Positions 26,256 through 35,620 of a stretch of 64,000 bases of DNA are shown here, piece after piece. A model generated the notes under the pieces. That model was not told where the DNA came from, searched no databases, and was given only the letters and a program-made list of their open reading frames with translations. The translations under genes were made by a program, and so were the position numbers. Each line of letters begins with the position of its first letter. Position 1 is the first letter of the stretch. Source of the DNA: Solitalea koreensis (lineage in GTDB: Bacteria > Bacteroidota > Bacteroidia > Sphingobacteriales > Sphingobacteriaceae); assembly GCF_900182575.1 (NCBI RefSeq), contig NZ_FXSZ01000004.1:248001-312000 (forward strand), written 5' to 3'.

Positions 26256-27287
26256 ATGCAAAAGTATACTTTAAAAGTTCAGGAAGTTGTTAATGAAACG
26301 GGCGATACGATTACTATTCGTTTCAAGCAACCCGGCTTGAAAAAAGTTAAGTATAAACCCGGTCAATATCTTACCATTTGTGTAAATGTTAATGGACGTA
26401 AGTATAAACGCCCCTATTCTATTTCATCTGCCCCGGGAATTGATTCGACTGTTGATGTTACTGTAAAACGTGTTGCAGGAGGGGTGGTATCTAATTTCTT
26501 GAATGATACTATTGCAGAAGGACAGATGATGGAAGTTTTAGAGCCAATAGGTGATTTTGTCCTGAGTGAGAATCAGAGTTCAGCAAATCTGGTATTATGG
26601 GGTGCAGGCAGTGGTGTAACGCCACTATTGTCAATACTGAAAGCTTCTCTAATCAATTCAATTGGTCACATAAGTCTGGTTTATTGCAATCGGGATCATG
26701 ATTCGGTAATCTTTAAGAAAATGCTTGATGCGATAGTTGAGCAAAATCCAGACCGACTAAAAGTATATTATATCTATTCTAAACCTAAAAGGGAGGATCA
26801 TAATATCTTTCAGACGGGAAGGCTTAATAAGCAAATGGTTCATAAGATAATAGAAGAAATTAGTGATCCCATTAATACACTTCACTATATCTGCGGTCCA
26901 AAAGGAATAAAGGAGACTGTTGTGAATGAACTTATCTCTTTGAGCTTTCCGGAAAATCAAATTTATTTTGAAAACTTTGAGAAAACGATTGATCCCAAGG
27001 AATTCGAAGGGGTAGAAGATCGGGAAATTTCGATTGATTTTAATGGAACGAATTCAATGTTAAGAGTAGAGAAGGGAAAATCGTTTTTAGATGCCGCTTT
27101 AGACTCAGGATTCGATTTACCTTACAGTTGTCAAATTGGGACTTGCTTGGAATGTAAAGGGAAAATTATAAGCGGAGATGTAAGAATGTTAGGCTTAGAG
27201 AAAGTCCCATCTGAATTAATGACTGATGAGTGCTTGCTTTGCTGCTCACACCCATTAACTGATAATATACAAATACAGATTAATTAG
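26256..27287 (+). CDS. CDP-6-deoxy-3,4-glucoseen reductase-like flavo-iron-sulfur protein (C-terminal ferredoxin)
   Basis: A 343-residue electron-transfer protein predicted to pass electrons from NAD(P)H to DdhC in 3-deoxygenation of CDP-4-keto-6-deoxyglucose. It has a flavin-binding domain with R52-P-Y-S55, then a pyridine-nucleotide domain (WGAGSGVTPLLSIL), then a plant-type [2Fe-2S] domain at the C-terminus with C292-X4-C297-X2-C300 and C330. The well-known DdhD/AscD enzymes carry the ferredoxin domain at the N-terminus, so the order here is permuted, as in phenylacetyl-CoA reductase-type proteins. The ddhA/ddhB/ddhC neighbours support the role. ddhA follows after 18 bases. Confidence 0.75.
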   Translation: MQKYTLKVQEVVNETGDTITIRFKQPGLKKVKYKPGQYLTICVNVNGRKYKRPYSISSAPGIDSTVDVTVKRVAGGVVSNFLNDTIAEGQMMEVLEPIGDFVLSENQSSANLVLWGAGSGVTPLLSILKASLINSIGHISLVYCNRDHDSVIFKKMLDAIVEQNPDRLKVYYIYSKPKREDHNIFQTGRLNKQMVHKIIEEISDPINTLHYICGPKGIKETVVNELISLSFPENQIYFENFEKTIDPKEFEGVEDREISIDFNGTNSMLRVEKGKSFLDAALDSGFDLPYSCQIGTCLECKGKIISGDVRMLGLEKVPSELMTDECLLCCSHPLTDNIQIQIN

Positions 27288-27305
27288 ATAATAATATTTC
27301 TATAT

Positions 27306-28076
27306 ATGAAAGTAGTTTTACTTGCTGGAGGATTAGGTACTCGTTTATCGGAAGAGACAGTATTGAAACCCAAACCTATGGTGGAAATTGGTGGCATGCC
27401 TATTCTTTGGCACATCATGAAGATCTATTCAGCTCATGGGTTTAATGATTTTGTTATTTGTTTGGGTTATAAGGGCTATGTGATTAAGGAGTATTTTGCT
27501 AATTATTTTCTTCATAAGTCTGATGTATCTATTGATTTGAAAAGCAACTCTGTAAAAGTACATGATTCTCAGGCTGAACCTTGGAATATTACCTTGGTAG
27601 ATACCGGTAATGAATCAATGACCGGTGGCCGTGTAAAACGTATTCAACATCATATCGGCAATGAGCCATTCATGCTTACCTATGGCGATGGCGTAGCTAA
27701 TGTGGATATAAAGGGATTGGTTGATTTTCATAAGAAGAGTGGTAAACATTGTACTGTAACATCCGTACAGCCTTCAGGTCGATTTGGCTCTTTGAATATT
27801 AATGGAGATAATACCGTTCATTCTTTCCTGGAGAAACCCAAAGGCGACGGTTCTTGGATCAATGGAGGTTTCTTCGTTTGTCAGCCAGAAGTTTTTGATT
27901 ATATAGAAGGTGATTCGACCATTTTTGAACGTGCTCCAATGGAAAAACTTGCTTCCGACGGACAAATGGTAGCCTATCAACATGATGGTTTTTGGAAACC
28001 GATGGACACACTTCGTGATAAAATTGAATTGGAAGAAAGTTGGGTGGCGAATAAGGCTCCTTGGAAAATTTGGTAA
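27306..28076 (+). CDS. ddhA: glucose-1-phosphate cytidylyltransferase
   Basis: Makes CDP-glucose, the first step to CDP-3,6-dideoxyhexoses (also called rfbF). The 256-residue protein has GGLGTRLSEETVLKPKPM (about residues 8-25), which is characteristic of the cytidylyltransferase subgroup, plus TYGDGVANVD and FLEKPKGDGSWINGGFFV. The gene ends 5 bases before the ddhB ATG at 28082. It is the second gene of the ddh module. Confidence 0.94.
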   Translation: MKVVLLAGGLGTRLSEETVLKPKPMVEIGGMPILWHIMKIYSAHGFNDFVICLGYKGYVIKEYFANYFLHKSDVSIDLKSNSVKVHDSQAEPWNITLVDTGNESMTGGRVKRIQHHIGNEPFMLTYGDGVANVDIKGLVDFHKKSGKHCTVTSVQPSGRFGSLNINGDNTVHSFLEKPKGDGSWINGGFFVCQPEVFDYIEGDSTIFERAPMEKLASDGQMVAYQHDGFWKPMDTLRDKIELEESWVANKAPWKIW

Positions 28077-28081
28077 ATAGT

Positions 28082-29161
28082 ATGTTTAAAGCTTTAGAAG
28101 AAACATATAAGGGCAAAAAGGTTCTTTTAACCGGGCATACTGGTTTTAAAGGAGCTTGGATGTTAAAAACATTATCCATGTTAGGAGCCGAAGTTCAAGG
28201 CTATTCTTTGACTCCGAAGAACGATTTTGATCTTTATAATCTTATAGATGGTGATAAATTATGCACATCTACAATTGCTGATTTGCGGGATAAAGAATTG
28301 TTAAAAAAGACAGTTCTTGATTTTCAGCCTGATTTTGTTTTTCATCTTGCAGCTCAGCCATTAGTTCGATTATCATACGAGATTCCTGCTGAGACTTTTG
28401 AGGTAAACGCTATTGGCACCGCAAACTTATTAGATGGTGTACGTTTATTGAATAAACCCTGTAATGTTGTTCTAATTACTACAGATAAGGTTTATCATAA
28501 TAATGAATGGTTATACCCTTACAGAGAAAATGATAGGCTAGGAGGATACGATCCATACAGTGCTAGTAAAGCATGTGCGGAACTGGTCATTGATTCTTAC
28601 AGAAATTCGTTTTTTAATTTATCTAAATATAATGAACACAAAAAAGCAATCGCAGTTACCCGCGCAGGCAATGTAATTGGTGGAGGTGATTGGGCAAAAG
28701 ATCGTTTGATACCCGATATTGTTCGTTCATTAATTAAAAATGAAACAATAGAGATACGTAATCCTAATGCTGTTCGTCCATGGCAACATGTATTGGAACC
28801 AATAATTGGTTATCTGTTGTTGGGAACTTACTTAGATAACGATCCAATTAAGTACGCACAGGCGTATAATTTTGGGCCTTCTGCTACTGACGCTTTGCCG
28901 GTTGTTGACATGGTTAATTTAGCTATTAAAGCTTGGGGCTGTGGAAATTATGAAGTCAAACAGAATGCGAATCAACCTCATGAGGCAGGTCTTCTAAAGT
29001 TAGACATTAATAAAGCTAGTGTTGAATTATTATGGCAGCCTAAAATGAATGCTGTTCAAGCAGTTGAATTCACTATTGATTGGTATAGACAATATAATTC
29101 TACTAAATCAGAAATCGGTAGATTTACCGAGACTCAGATTAAAGAATATATAAATGCTTAG
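28082..29161 (+). CDS. ddhB: CDP-glucose 4,6-dehydratase
   Basis: NAD-dependent formation of CDP-4-keto-6-deoxyglucose (rfbG). The 359-residue extended SDR has LLTGHTGFKGAWM near residues 15-27, VLITTDKVYHN (catalytic Thr/Asp/Lys region) and YDPYSASKACAELV with the Tyr/Lys pair. The NNEW and HEAG segments fit the CDP-specific group. The frame can open at TTG 28061, overlapping ddhA, but ATG 28082 is more likely. Its end overlaps the next SDR gene by 8 bases. Confidence 0.93.
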   Translation: MFKALEETYKGKKVLLTGHTGFKGAWMLKTLSMLGAEVQGYSLTPKNDFDLYNLIDGDKLCTSTIADLRDKELLKKTVLDFQPDFVFHLAAQPLVRLSYEIPAETFEVNAIGTANLLDGVRLLNKPCNVVLITTDKVYHNNEWLYPYRENDRLGGYDPYSASKACAELVIDSYRNSFFNLSKYNEHKKAIAVTRAGNVIGGGDWAKDRLIPDIVRSLIKNETIEIRNPNAVRPWQHVLEPIIGYLLLGTYLDNDPIKYAQAYNFGPSATDALPVVDMVNLAIKAWGCGNYEVKQNANQPHEAGLLKLDINKASVELLWQPKMNAVQAVEFTIDWYRQYNSTKSEIGRFTETQIKEYINA

Positions 29162-30068
29162 AGTTCTCATCACAGGGGCTACCGGATTCATAGGATCTCA
29201 TATTGCTGACTCATTGGTTAAGAGCAATTATGAGGTTATTGCTTTAAAACGAGAAAATTCAGACTGCTGGCGTTGTGAGGAGATAAATGACAAGATTAAA
29301 TGGATCAATTTAGATGAAGAAGGTCAATGGAAGAAAGTGGTTATTAGATATAATCCAGAAGTTTTTATTCACAGTGCTTGGATTGGGGTAGAGGCACATG
29401 AAAGAGATAATATAAAAACTCAAATAAAAAACATTGACTTCTTAACAGATTTGCTGGAAATAGCTAAAGAATTAAAAATTAGAAAATTTGTTAATCTAGG
29501 TTCTCAAGCTGAGTATGGTTGTATTGACGGAAAAGTAAATGAGAGCTTTAATGCAAACCCTACTACTACTTATGGCAGTGTAAAGCTTGCTTCTTTAGAA
29601 ATTTTTAAAACTTTTTGCATACAGCACAATATTAATTGGGTTTGGTTAAGGTTGTTCTCGTTTTTTGGTGAGAAAGAGTGTAGGAATTGGTTGATTCCTG
29701 CTTTAATTCAGAGAATGCAGGAATCCAATGAAATGGATTTTACTCCCGGATTGCAAAAGTATGCTTACCTCTATGTTAAGGATTTAGGTGAAATAACAAA
29801 TAGAATGATTTCGCAACCAATTGATTCTGGAATTTATAATGTTTCTTCAAATCAAGCAATTACCTTAAAGGTATTAATAGAGAAGATTAGAGACAAAATA
29901 GCACCAACTTTTAAATTAAACTTTGGGGCATTATCTTATAGGGAGAATCAATCAATGCACATTGAAGGAGATAGTTCAAAACTAATTAACCAATTGGGAG
30001 AAATTCAGCTTACTGATTTCGACCAAGCTTTGAATAGTACAATTGAATATTATATTTCTAATAAATAA
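29154..30068 (+). CDS. NAD(P)-dependent sugar reductase/epimerase (SDR) of the CDP-dideoxyhexose module
   Basis: A 304-residue extended SDR with ITGATGFIGSH (6-16) and a catalytic YGSVK motif (about residues 140-145). It lies inside the ddh module, overlapping ddhB by 8 bases and followed 8 bases later by the thiamine-PP enzyme. Two readings fit: a reductase of the abequose/paratose type acting on CDP-4-keto-3,6-dideoxyglucose, or a YerF-like reductase that reduces the two-carbon branch added by a YerE-like enzyme. The adjacent thiamine-PP enzyme favours the second. The exact stereochemistry cannot be told from sequence. Confidence 0.7.
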   Translation: MLRVLITGATGFIGSHIADSLVKSNYEVIALKRENSDCWRCEEINDKIKWINLDEEGQWKKVVIRYNPEVFIHSAWIGVEAHERDNIKTQIKNIDFLTDLLEIAKELKIRKFVNLGSQAEYGCIDGKVNESFNANPTTTYGSVKLASLEIFKTFCIQHNINWVWLRLFSFFGEKECRNWLIPALIQRMQESNEMDFTPGLQKYAYLYVKDLGEITNRMISQPIDSGIYNVSSNQAITLKVLIEKIRDKIAPTFKLNFGALSYRENQSMHIEGDSSKLINQLGEIQLTDFDQALNSTIEYYISNK

Positions 30069-30076
30069 AGACCTGG

Positions 30077-31795
30077 ATGAAAGCATCAGATTTTATAGCT
30101 GATTTCTTAGAGAAAAAAGAAATAAAGAGTGTTTTTGAGTTATCGGGGGGGATGATTACGCATCTTTTAGATTCTATTAGTCAGCGTACTCAAATAAATA
30201 TTGTCACGATGCATCATGAGCAAGCTGCTGCTTTTGCCGCTGATGCTTATGGACGAGTAACAGGTTTGCCTGGCGTGGCTTTAGCTACTAGTGGTCCTGG
30301 TGCAACTAATTTACTTACAGGTATTGGAAGTTGTTATTTTGATTCCTCTCCTGCAATTTTTATCACAGGGCAAGTAAATCGTCATGAACTGAAGGGCGAA
30401 AGAGCAATAAGACAATTAGGTTTTCAGGAAACGGATATAATATCTATGGCCAAACCGATTACAAAAGCTTGTTTTCAAATTAATAATCCGGATGAAATTC
30501 CTGATATTTTTGAAAAGGCATTTCGAATCGCAAGCGAAGGAAGGCCAGGTCCGGTACTTATAGATATTCCTATGGATGTTCAAAGAGCTCAGATTGAACC
30601 GGTTCCTGAAACTATACAAGATGTTGTTTGTCAGGACTTATCGGAACGAGACCTAAATAATTTACTTGCTGATATTCAAAAGGCAAAAAAGCCTTTAGTA
30701 CTTGTTGGTCGAGGTGTTAAAGCAGCTAAATGCCAGGAATTATTTGATCAATTTATTGAACAAACTCAAATACCTGTTATAAGTACTTTACTTGCGGTTG
30801 ATGCGATTGAATATGAACATGAATTACGGGTTGGATTTATAGGTAGTTATGGTAACCGATGGGCTAATATTGCTTTCGGAGAAAGTGACCTTTTAATAGT
30901 TTTGGGCAGTCGATTAGATATTCGTCAAACAGGAGCCGATACAAAATTTATTGAGAATAGGAAAATCTATCATATAGATTGTGAGGAGGGGGAAATTAAT
31001 AATAGGGTTAAGGGGTGTGTTCCTTTTCTGACGGATTTAAAAACCTTCTTCAATCAATTTGCAGTGCTTAGTAGCAAATTAGAATTTGAGAAGCCTTTGT
31101 CTTGGCTTGAATATATAAATGATTTAAGAAATCAATGGCCTGATACAAAAGAATTAACACCTATAGGTATTAATCCTAATGTATTTATGAGTCAACTTTC
31201 TGAAGTTAGTGAAAAGGCATTTTCTTATTTAGCTGATGTAGGAAGTCACCAAATGTGGGCTGCACAGTCTTTAAGGCTAAGGAAAGGGCAACTCTTTTTA
31301 ACTTCAGGCGGAATGGGGGCTATGGGATTTGCACTACCTGCTAGCATAGGTGCAAGTATAGCCAAGGAGAAAGCTCCCGTTGTAGTCATTATTGGAGATG
31401 GGTGTATGCAAATTAATATTCAAGAACTACAAACGATTGTTCGAAATAAATTGCCTATTAAGATGATAGTGATGAACAATAAGAGTTTGGGAATGATACG
31501 GCAATTTCAGGATAGTTATTTTGATTCAAGATATCAATCTACATATTGGGGATATGATGCACCTGATTTTGAAAAAGTTGCCAAAGCTTATGGCTTAGGA
31601 ACAAAAACGATTTCTACTACAGAAGAAATTGACCAAGCGGTAAAATGGTTATGGGATAATGACAATAGTGATAAACCATTATTGTTACAGGTTATGATTG
31701 ATACTCATACTAACACCTATCCTAAAATCGCATTTGGTAAACCATTAACAGAAATGGAACCGTTTGCAAAACCAATTGAAATGGAAGGAACCTAA
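30077..31795 (+). CDS. thiamine-PP-dependent acetolactate-synthase-like enzyme (YerE-like)
   Basis: A 572-residue protein with the three-domain layout of the acetolactate synthase/pyruvate oxidase family: N-terminal thiamine-PP Pyr domain with catalytic-type Glu48 in HHEQAAAFAADAYGR, a central nucleotide-binding domain, and a C-terminal PP domain with GDGCMQINIQELQT and NN. It sits within a CDP-3,6-dideoxyhexose gene set and no small regulatory subunit or other branched-chain amino acid gene is near, so an IlvB role is unlikely. The known precedent is YerE of Yersinia, which transfers an acetyl unit from pyruvate to C4 of CDP-4-keto-3,6-dideoxyglucose on the way to yersiniose. That substrate is inferred here. 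Confidence 0.72.
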   Translation: MKASDFIADFLEKKEIKSVFELSGGMITHLLDSISQRTQINIVTMHHEQAAAFAADAYGRVTGLPGVALATSGPGATNLLTGIGSCYFDSSPAIFITGQVNRHELKGERAIRQLGFQETDIISMAKPITKACFQINNPDEIPDIFEKAFRIASEGRPGPVLIDIPMDVQRAQIEPVPETIQDVVCQDLSERDLNNLLADIQKAKKPLVLVGRGVKAAKCQELFDQFIEQTQIPVISTLLAVDAIEYEHELRVGFIGSYGNRWANIAFGESDLLIVLGSRLDIRQTGADTKFIENRKIYHIDCEEGEINNRVKGCVPFLTDLKTFFNQFAVLSSKLEFEKPLSWLEYINDLRNQWPDTKELTPIGINPNVFMSQLSEVSEKAFSYLADVGSHQMWAAQSLRLRKGQLFLTSGGMGAMGFALPASIGASIAKEKAPVVVIIGDGCMQINIQELQTIVRNKLPIKMIVMNNKSLGMIRQFQDSYFDSRYQSTYWGYDAPDFEKVAKAYGLGTKTISTTEEIDQAVKWLWDNDNSDKPLLLQVMIDTHTNTYPKIAFGKPLTEMEPFAKPIEMEGT

Positions 31796-31865
31796 TAGTC
31801 ATAAAACTTTAGGTTAAAATAAAACTAATGTAAAATAATTGATAAAGATATATATCTTCTAAAGC

Positions 31866-33176
31866 ATGGAATTAGTGAAAAACTGTAATGTCGATTCATT
31901 GCAAGATAGTATTAGAGAAATTGCAAAAAAGAAAACTACCCAAATAATTGTTCCGGGTGAAAACTATATTCCTGTAACAGGAAAAGTACTTGATGAAGAA
32001 GATTTATTGTTAGGGGTAGAATCGGTTTTGGATGGATGGTTAACCGCTGGTCGTTTTTCTAATCAATTTGAAAAAGAATTTGCATCGTATTTTGGAGCTT
32101 GCAAATCGTTATTGGTAAACTCTGGATCATCTGCAAACCTAGTTGCTTTTTATACACTGACTTCTCCAAAGCTTGGAAACAGAGCAATTAAACCGGGAGA
32201 TGAGGTGATTACGGTTGCGGCAGGCTTTCCAACCACCATCAATCCAATGATTCAGTTTGGAGCTGTTCCTGTGTTCGTTGATGTTGATATTGCTACGCAT
32301 AATATCAAAGCAGAAATGATTGAACTTGCTATTTCTCCTAAAACGAAAGCCATTATGATTGCTCATACTCTTGGTAATCCTTTTAATTTGGATGAAGTGA
32401 TGCGAGTGGCTAAAAAATATAATTTATGGGTGGTAGAAGATGATTGTGACTCATTGGGAGCAACTTATAACGGTAAGAAAACAGGCACTTTTGGTGACTT
32501 GTCAACTTTTTCTTTTTATCCTGCTCATCATATTACGATGGGAGAGGGAGGAGCTGTTGTAGTTAATAATCCTGAATTAGCTAAAATCGCTGAAAGTTTC
32601 CGCGATTGGGGCCGTGATTGCTATTGTGAGCCAGGTAAAGATAATACCTGTGGATGCCGCTTTGGGCAGCAATTAGGTTCATTGCCTTATGGTTACGATC
32701 ATAAATATACCTATTCGCATATTGGTTTTAATTTGAAAGTAACTGATATGCAGGCTGCACTAGGAGTTTCCCAGTTTAAAAAGTTGGATTCATTTGTTGC
32801 TAAACGTCGTGAAAATTACAAGGCCTTATATGAAAGAATGAAACAATTTGAAGATGTATTCATTTTACCTGAGCCTACTCCTAATGCCGATCCTTCTTGG
32901 TTTGGTTTCTTGTTAACCCTACGTGAAGGTGATGCAGCCGATCGTCATATGCTAGTACAGCATTTGGAAGAAAAGAAAATTGGAACCCGATTATTATTCG
33001 GAGGGAATTTGTTGCGCCAACCCGCTTATGCAAATATTCAACATCGCATTGTTGGTGATTTAACCAATACTGATATCATTATGAATCAATCATTTTGGTT
33101 GGGAGTTTGGCCTGGCCTAAATGAATCTCATTATGATTATATGGCTGATGTGATTGACAGTTATTTAAAAGGATAA
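31866..33176 (+). CDS. ddhC: CDP-4-keto-6-deoxyglucose 3-dehydratase
   Basis: PMP- and [2Fe-2S]-dependent enzyme (E1, rfbH) that removes the C3 hydroxyl. The 436-residue aminotransferase-fold protein has a histidine where aminotransferases carry the PLP lysine: PAHHITMGEGGA with H221/H222. This is the hallmark of the family. Cysteines for the iron-sulfur cluster are in the C252-Y-C254 to CGCRF region (about residues 252-267). It works with the ferredoxin-domain reductase at 26256. Here it is separated from ddhB by the SDR and the thiamine-PP gene. Confidence 0.94.
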   Translation: MELVKNCNVDSLQDSIREIAKKKTTQIIVPGENYIPVTGKVLDEEDLLLGVESVLDGWLTAGRFSNQFEKEFASYFGACKSLLVNSGSSANLVAFYTLTSPKLGNRAIKPGDEVITVAAGFPTTINPMIQFGAVPVFVDVDIATHNIKAEMIELAISPKTKAIMIAHTLGNPFNLDEVMRVAKKYNLWVVEDDCDSLGATYNGKKTGTFGDLSTFSFYPAHHITMGEGGAVVVNNPELAKIAESFRDWGRDCYCEPGKDNTCGCRFGQQLGSLPYGYDHKYTYSHIGFNLKVTDMQAALGVSQFKKLDSFVAKRRENYKALYERMKQFEDVFILPEPTPNADPSWFGFLLTLREGDAADRHMLVQHLEEKKIGTRLLFGGNLLRQPAYANIQHRIVGDLTNTDIIMNQSFWLGVWPGLNESHYDYMADVIDSYLKG

Positions 33177-33210
33177 ATTGTTTTTTAAATTATTGTCAAA
33201 TAAACAACAT

Positions 33211-34071
33211 ATGCGAATCTCAGCATTCCTTCCCGTTTACAATGAAGAAAAACGAATTGATTCGGCGCTAACTTCTTTACAATGGTGCGATGAAATAATA
33301 CTACTGGACAAGTACAGTACTGATAGAACCGTTGAAATTGCTCGTAGGTATGGAGAAAAAGTGAAAATCTTTTTCATGAATAACTCTGAAACTTATGATG
33401 CTAATGAATGGAACTTTCTGTTTGATCAATGTAGTGGAGAATGGATCATTCGTTTTACAGCTAGCGATATTATGCATCCTGAATTAGCTTTAAGTATTCA
33501 GACTTTAATTAATAATGATTCATTCAACTACGATATTATTGAAATTCCATTTAGAAGATATGTTTTAGGACTGCAATCAAAATACTCCCCTTGGCATTCA
33601 AATGTCTGTCCAATGGTTTTTAGAAAATCAGCACTTTATCTTGATAAGCATGATGTACATCATGCTTTAAAATTTAAGGGTACAACTTATACCATGAAAG
33701 GGCATGACGTTTATTGTATGCATCATTTGACCCATGAAACGGTTGATATAATGATGGAACGTCATTTAAGATATTTAAGAGGAGAGTCCAGAGGATTTGA
33801 AAGTGACGAATTGAGAAAGCCATTTATTTCAGTTATCCTAGAAACTTTAAAAGTTTTCTTTTATCGTAGATCATTTGTTTTAGGATGGGATGGAATTATG
33901 CTGGGTTTTGCATATATCACATATCATATGATGTCATTTGTATATAAATGGGAGAGAAAAAGAAATAATGCCGCCGAAGTTTATAGAGTTTTGAGAGAAA
34001 ACTCTATAGAAGATTGGAATAAGAATTCTTTGAATAAGGTTAATATTTCTGAGAACAATTATTATGAGTAA
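33211..34071 (+). CDS. family 2 glycosyltransferase
   Basis: A 286-residue GT-A fold protein starting MRISAFLPVYNEEKRI and continuing with WCDEIILLDKYSTDRTVEIA, as in the WaaE/LgtF-type GT2 group. The usual DXD is represented by TASD near residue 95. A C-terminal hydrophobic stretch may associate with the membrane. The frame can open at TTG 33178, but ATG 33211 matches the family start. It begins the glycosyltransferase block and overlaps the next gene by 8 bases. Donor and acceptor are unknown. Confidence 0.8.
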   Translation: MRISAFLPVYNEEKRIDSALTSLQWCDEIILLDKYSTDRTVEIARRYGEKVKIFFMNNSETYDANEWNFLFDQCSGEWIIRFTASDIMHPELALSIQTLINNDSFNYDIIEIPFRRYVLGLQSKYSPWHSNVCPMVFRKSALYLDKHDVHHALKFKGTTYTMKGHDVYCMHHLTHETVDIMMERHLRYLRGESRGFESDELRKPFISVILETLKVFFYRRSFVLGWDGIMLGFAYITYHMMSFVYKWERKRNNAAEVYRVLRENSIEDWNKNSLNKVNISENNYYE

Positions 34072-34906
34072 TTATAAAAAAGTTTTTTGCTCGTTTGGAG
34101 ATTCTAGATTACAGAAAAGCCTGAAAAGAATTAAGGATCAAGCGGTTGAAATGAACGCGTACGATAAAATATTTATATACGATGAAACTTTCTTAGATAC
34201 CTTATTCCAGAATAAGTTCTCTGATAAATTGAAGCCAGGCTGTAGAGGGTTTGGTTATTGGTGTTGGAAACCTCAAGTTATTTTACAAACGCTTGAGAAA
34301 ATGGATGAGGGGGATATTTTACAATATTCCGATTCTGGATGTCATCTTAATAAAAATGGGAGAGACCGATTATTGCAATATTTTGATATAGCTAAAAATA
34401 GTAATTCAGGAATTTTAAGTTTTAGAACTAAACATGAACATGAGCTTTGTTCTGGTGAAAGTTTTTATGCTAATTATGAATACAAATATAACAAGGCAGA
34501 TCTATTGCAATATTTTAATGTTTTGAATGATAGAAGATTTACTCATACTGTTCAATATGAAGCAGGAATAATATTTATCCGAAAGGAAAAATTCACTGTT
34601 GAGTTTATAAAGAGATGGATTGCAACTTTTTCTGAGAATTTTGGATTTATAGATGACTCTCCTTCAAAAATTCCAAATCTGGATGGCTTTATTGATCATC
34701 GGCATGATCAAAGTATTTATTCGATTTTATGTAAAATAAATGGAGTGAAAGAACTGTTTTCAAGTGAATATTATGTTGAAGGAGATTGGAGTCAACTTGA
34801 AAATTATCCAATTTGGGTAAAAAGAGATATGGATTTTGGTTTGGCGCATAGAATTAAAAGAAAAATTAAAAGCGGCCTGAAATATTTTATAGCGAAGTTT
34901 TCTTAA
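34064..34906 (+). CDS. putative glycosyltransferase-like protein of polysaccharide loci
   Basis: A 280-residue soluble protein. Its central segment GFGYWCWKPQVILQTLEKMDEGDILQYSDSG (about 64-94) has a DSG/DXD-like acidic motif, and the start KKVFCSFGDSRLQKSLKRI recalls capsular glycosyltransferase-like proteins that are often left as hypothetical. The overlap of 8 bases with the upstream GT2 gene and the 3-base gap to the next GT2 gene suggest it belongs to the glycan assembly set. The family is recalled only roughly, so the enzymatic role is uncertain. Confidence 0.5.
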   Translation: MSNYKKVFCSFGDSRLQKSLKRIKDQAVEMNAYDKIFIYDETFLDTLFQNKFSDKLKPGCRGFGYWCWKPQVILQTLEKMDEGDILQYSDSGCHLNKNGRDRLLQYFDIAKNSNSGILSFRTKHEHELCSGESFYANYEYKYNKADLLQYFNVLNDRRFTHTVQYEAGIIFIRKEKFTVEFIKRWIATFSENFGFIDDSPSKIPNLDGFIDHRHDQSIYSILCKINGVKELFSSEYYVEGDWSQLENYPIWVKRDMDFGLAHRIKRKIKSGLKYFIAKFS

Positions 34907-34909
34907 TTT

Positions 34910-35620
34910 ATGGTTAAATACTCGATTATCACAGTTTGTTTGAATTCGGAAGAAACTATTGAGAGATGTATTCGAAGTGTACAATGTCAGAAAGGCCAGA
35001 ATATTGAGCATATTGTTATTGATGGGTTATCTTCAGATAAAACTTTGGACATAGTAAAGAAATACGAAGATGTTACTTATCTATCAGAAAAGGATAACGG
35101 CATTTATGATGCAATGAATAAAGGTGTTAATCTATCAAAGGGGGATTATGTATTATTCCTAAACTCTGACGATGAACTTAAATGTAATTATTTTGAAGAG
35201 TGCGATAGAGTGCTTGAAAATTCTGATTTTGATTTTTTAGGGGTTGGAGTAAAAATGATCTCTAATCAAAATGTGCGTGAGTGGATTCCTGAAAATTTGA
35301 GTTTGCTGAAACACTTGTGGAGAATGCCCATTCCTCATCCGGGTTTCCTTGTTAAAAGAAATTTGTTTTTAAAGTTAGGTGGATTTGATACACAGTTTAG
35401 AATAGCTGCTGATTACGATTTTGTATTAAGGCTTTTTAGATTGACGAATAAAGGAGCAGTATTAAAAAAGAGTTTAGTGAATTTTTATTTGGGGGGAGTT
35501 AGTAATAGTAGTAAAATACTAGCGGAAAATCATAATGTTCGTATTAAAAATTATAACAGCCAGGTTTTTATCTACTTGGCTTATGCCTTGGATTATTTGA
35601 GATGGATAAAAAACAAATAG
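34910..35620 (+). CDS. family 2 glycosyltransferase
   Basis: A 236-residue GT-A enzyme with SIITVCLNSEETIERCIRSV at the N-terminus and the strongly conserved KDNGIYDAMNKGVNLSKGDYVLFLNSDDEL (about 62-90), where NSDD is the DXD-type metal site. This is the WcaA/PGL-type GT2 group common in exopolysaccharide loci. It overlaps the following GT2 gene by 19 bases. Sugar specificity cannot be read. Confidence 0.85.
   Translation: MVKYSIITVCLNSEETIERCIRSVQCQKGQNIEHIVIDGLSSDKTLDIVKKYEDVTYLSEKDNGIYDAMNKGVNLSKGDYVLFLNSDDELKCNYFEECDRVLENSDFDFLGVGVKMISNQNVREWIPENLSLLKHLWRMPIPHPGFLVKRNLFLKLGGFDTQFRIAADYDFVLRLFRLTNKGAVLKKSLVNFYLGGVSNSSKILAENHNVRIKNYNSQVFIYLAYALDYLRWIKNK

Noticed and set aside
30077..31795. 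Acetolactate synthase large subunit (IlvB)
   Set aside because: The fold fits, but there is no small subunit or other branched-chain amino acid gene nearby, and it is embedded between ddhB and ddhC. A YerE-like role fits the context better.
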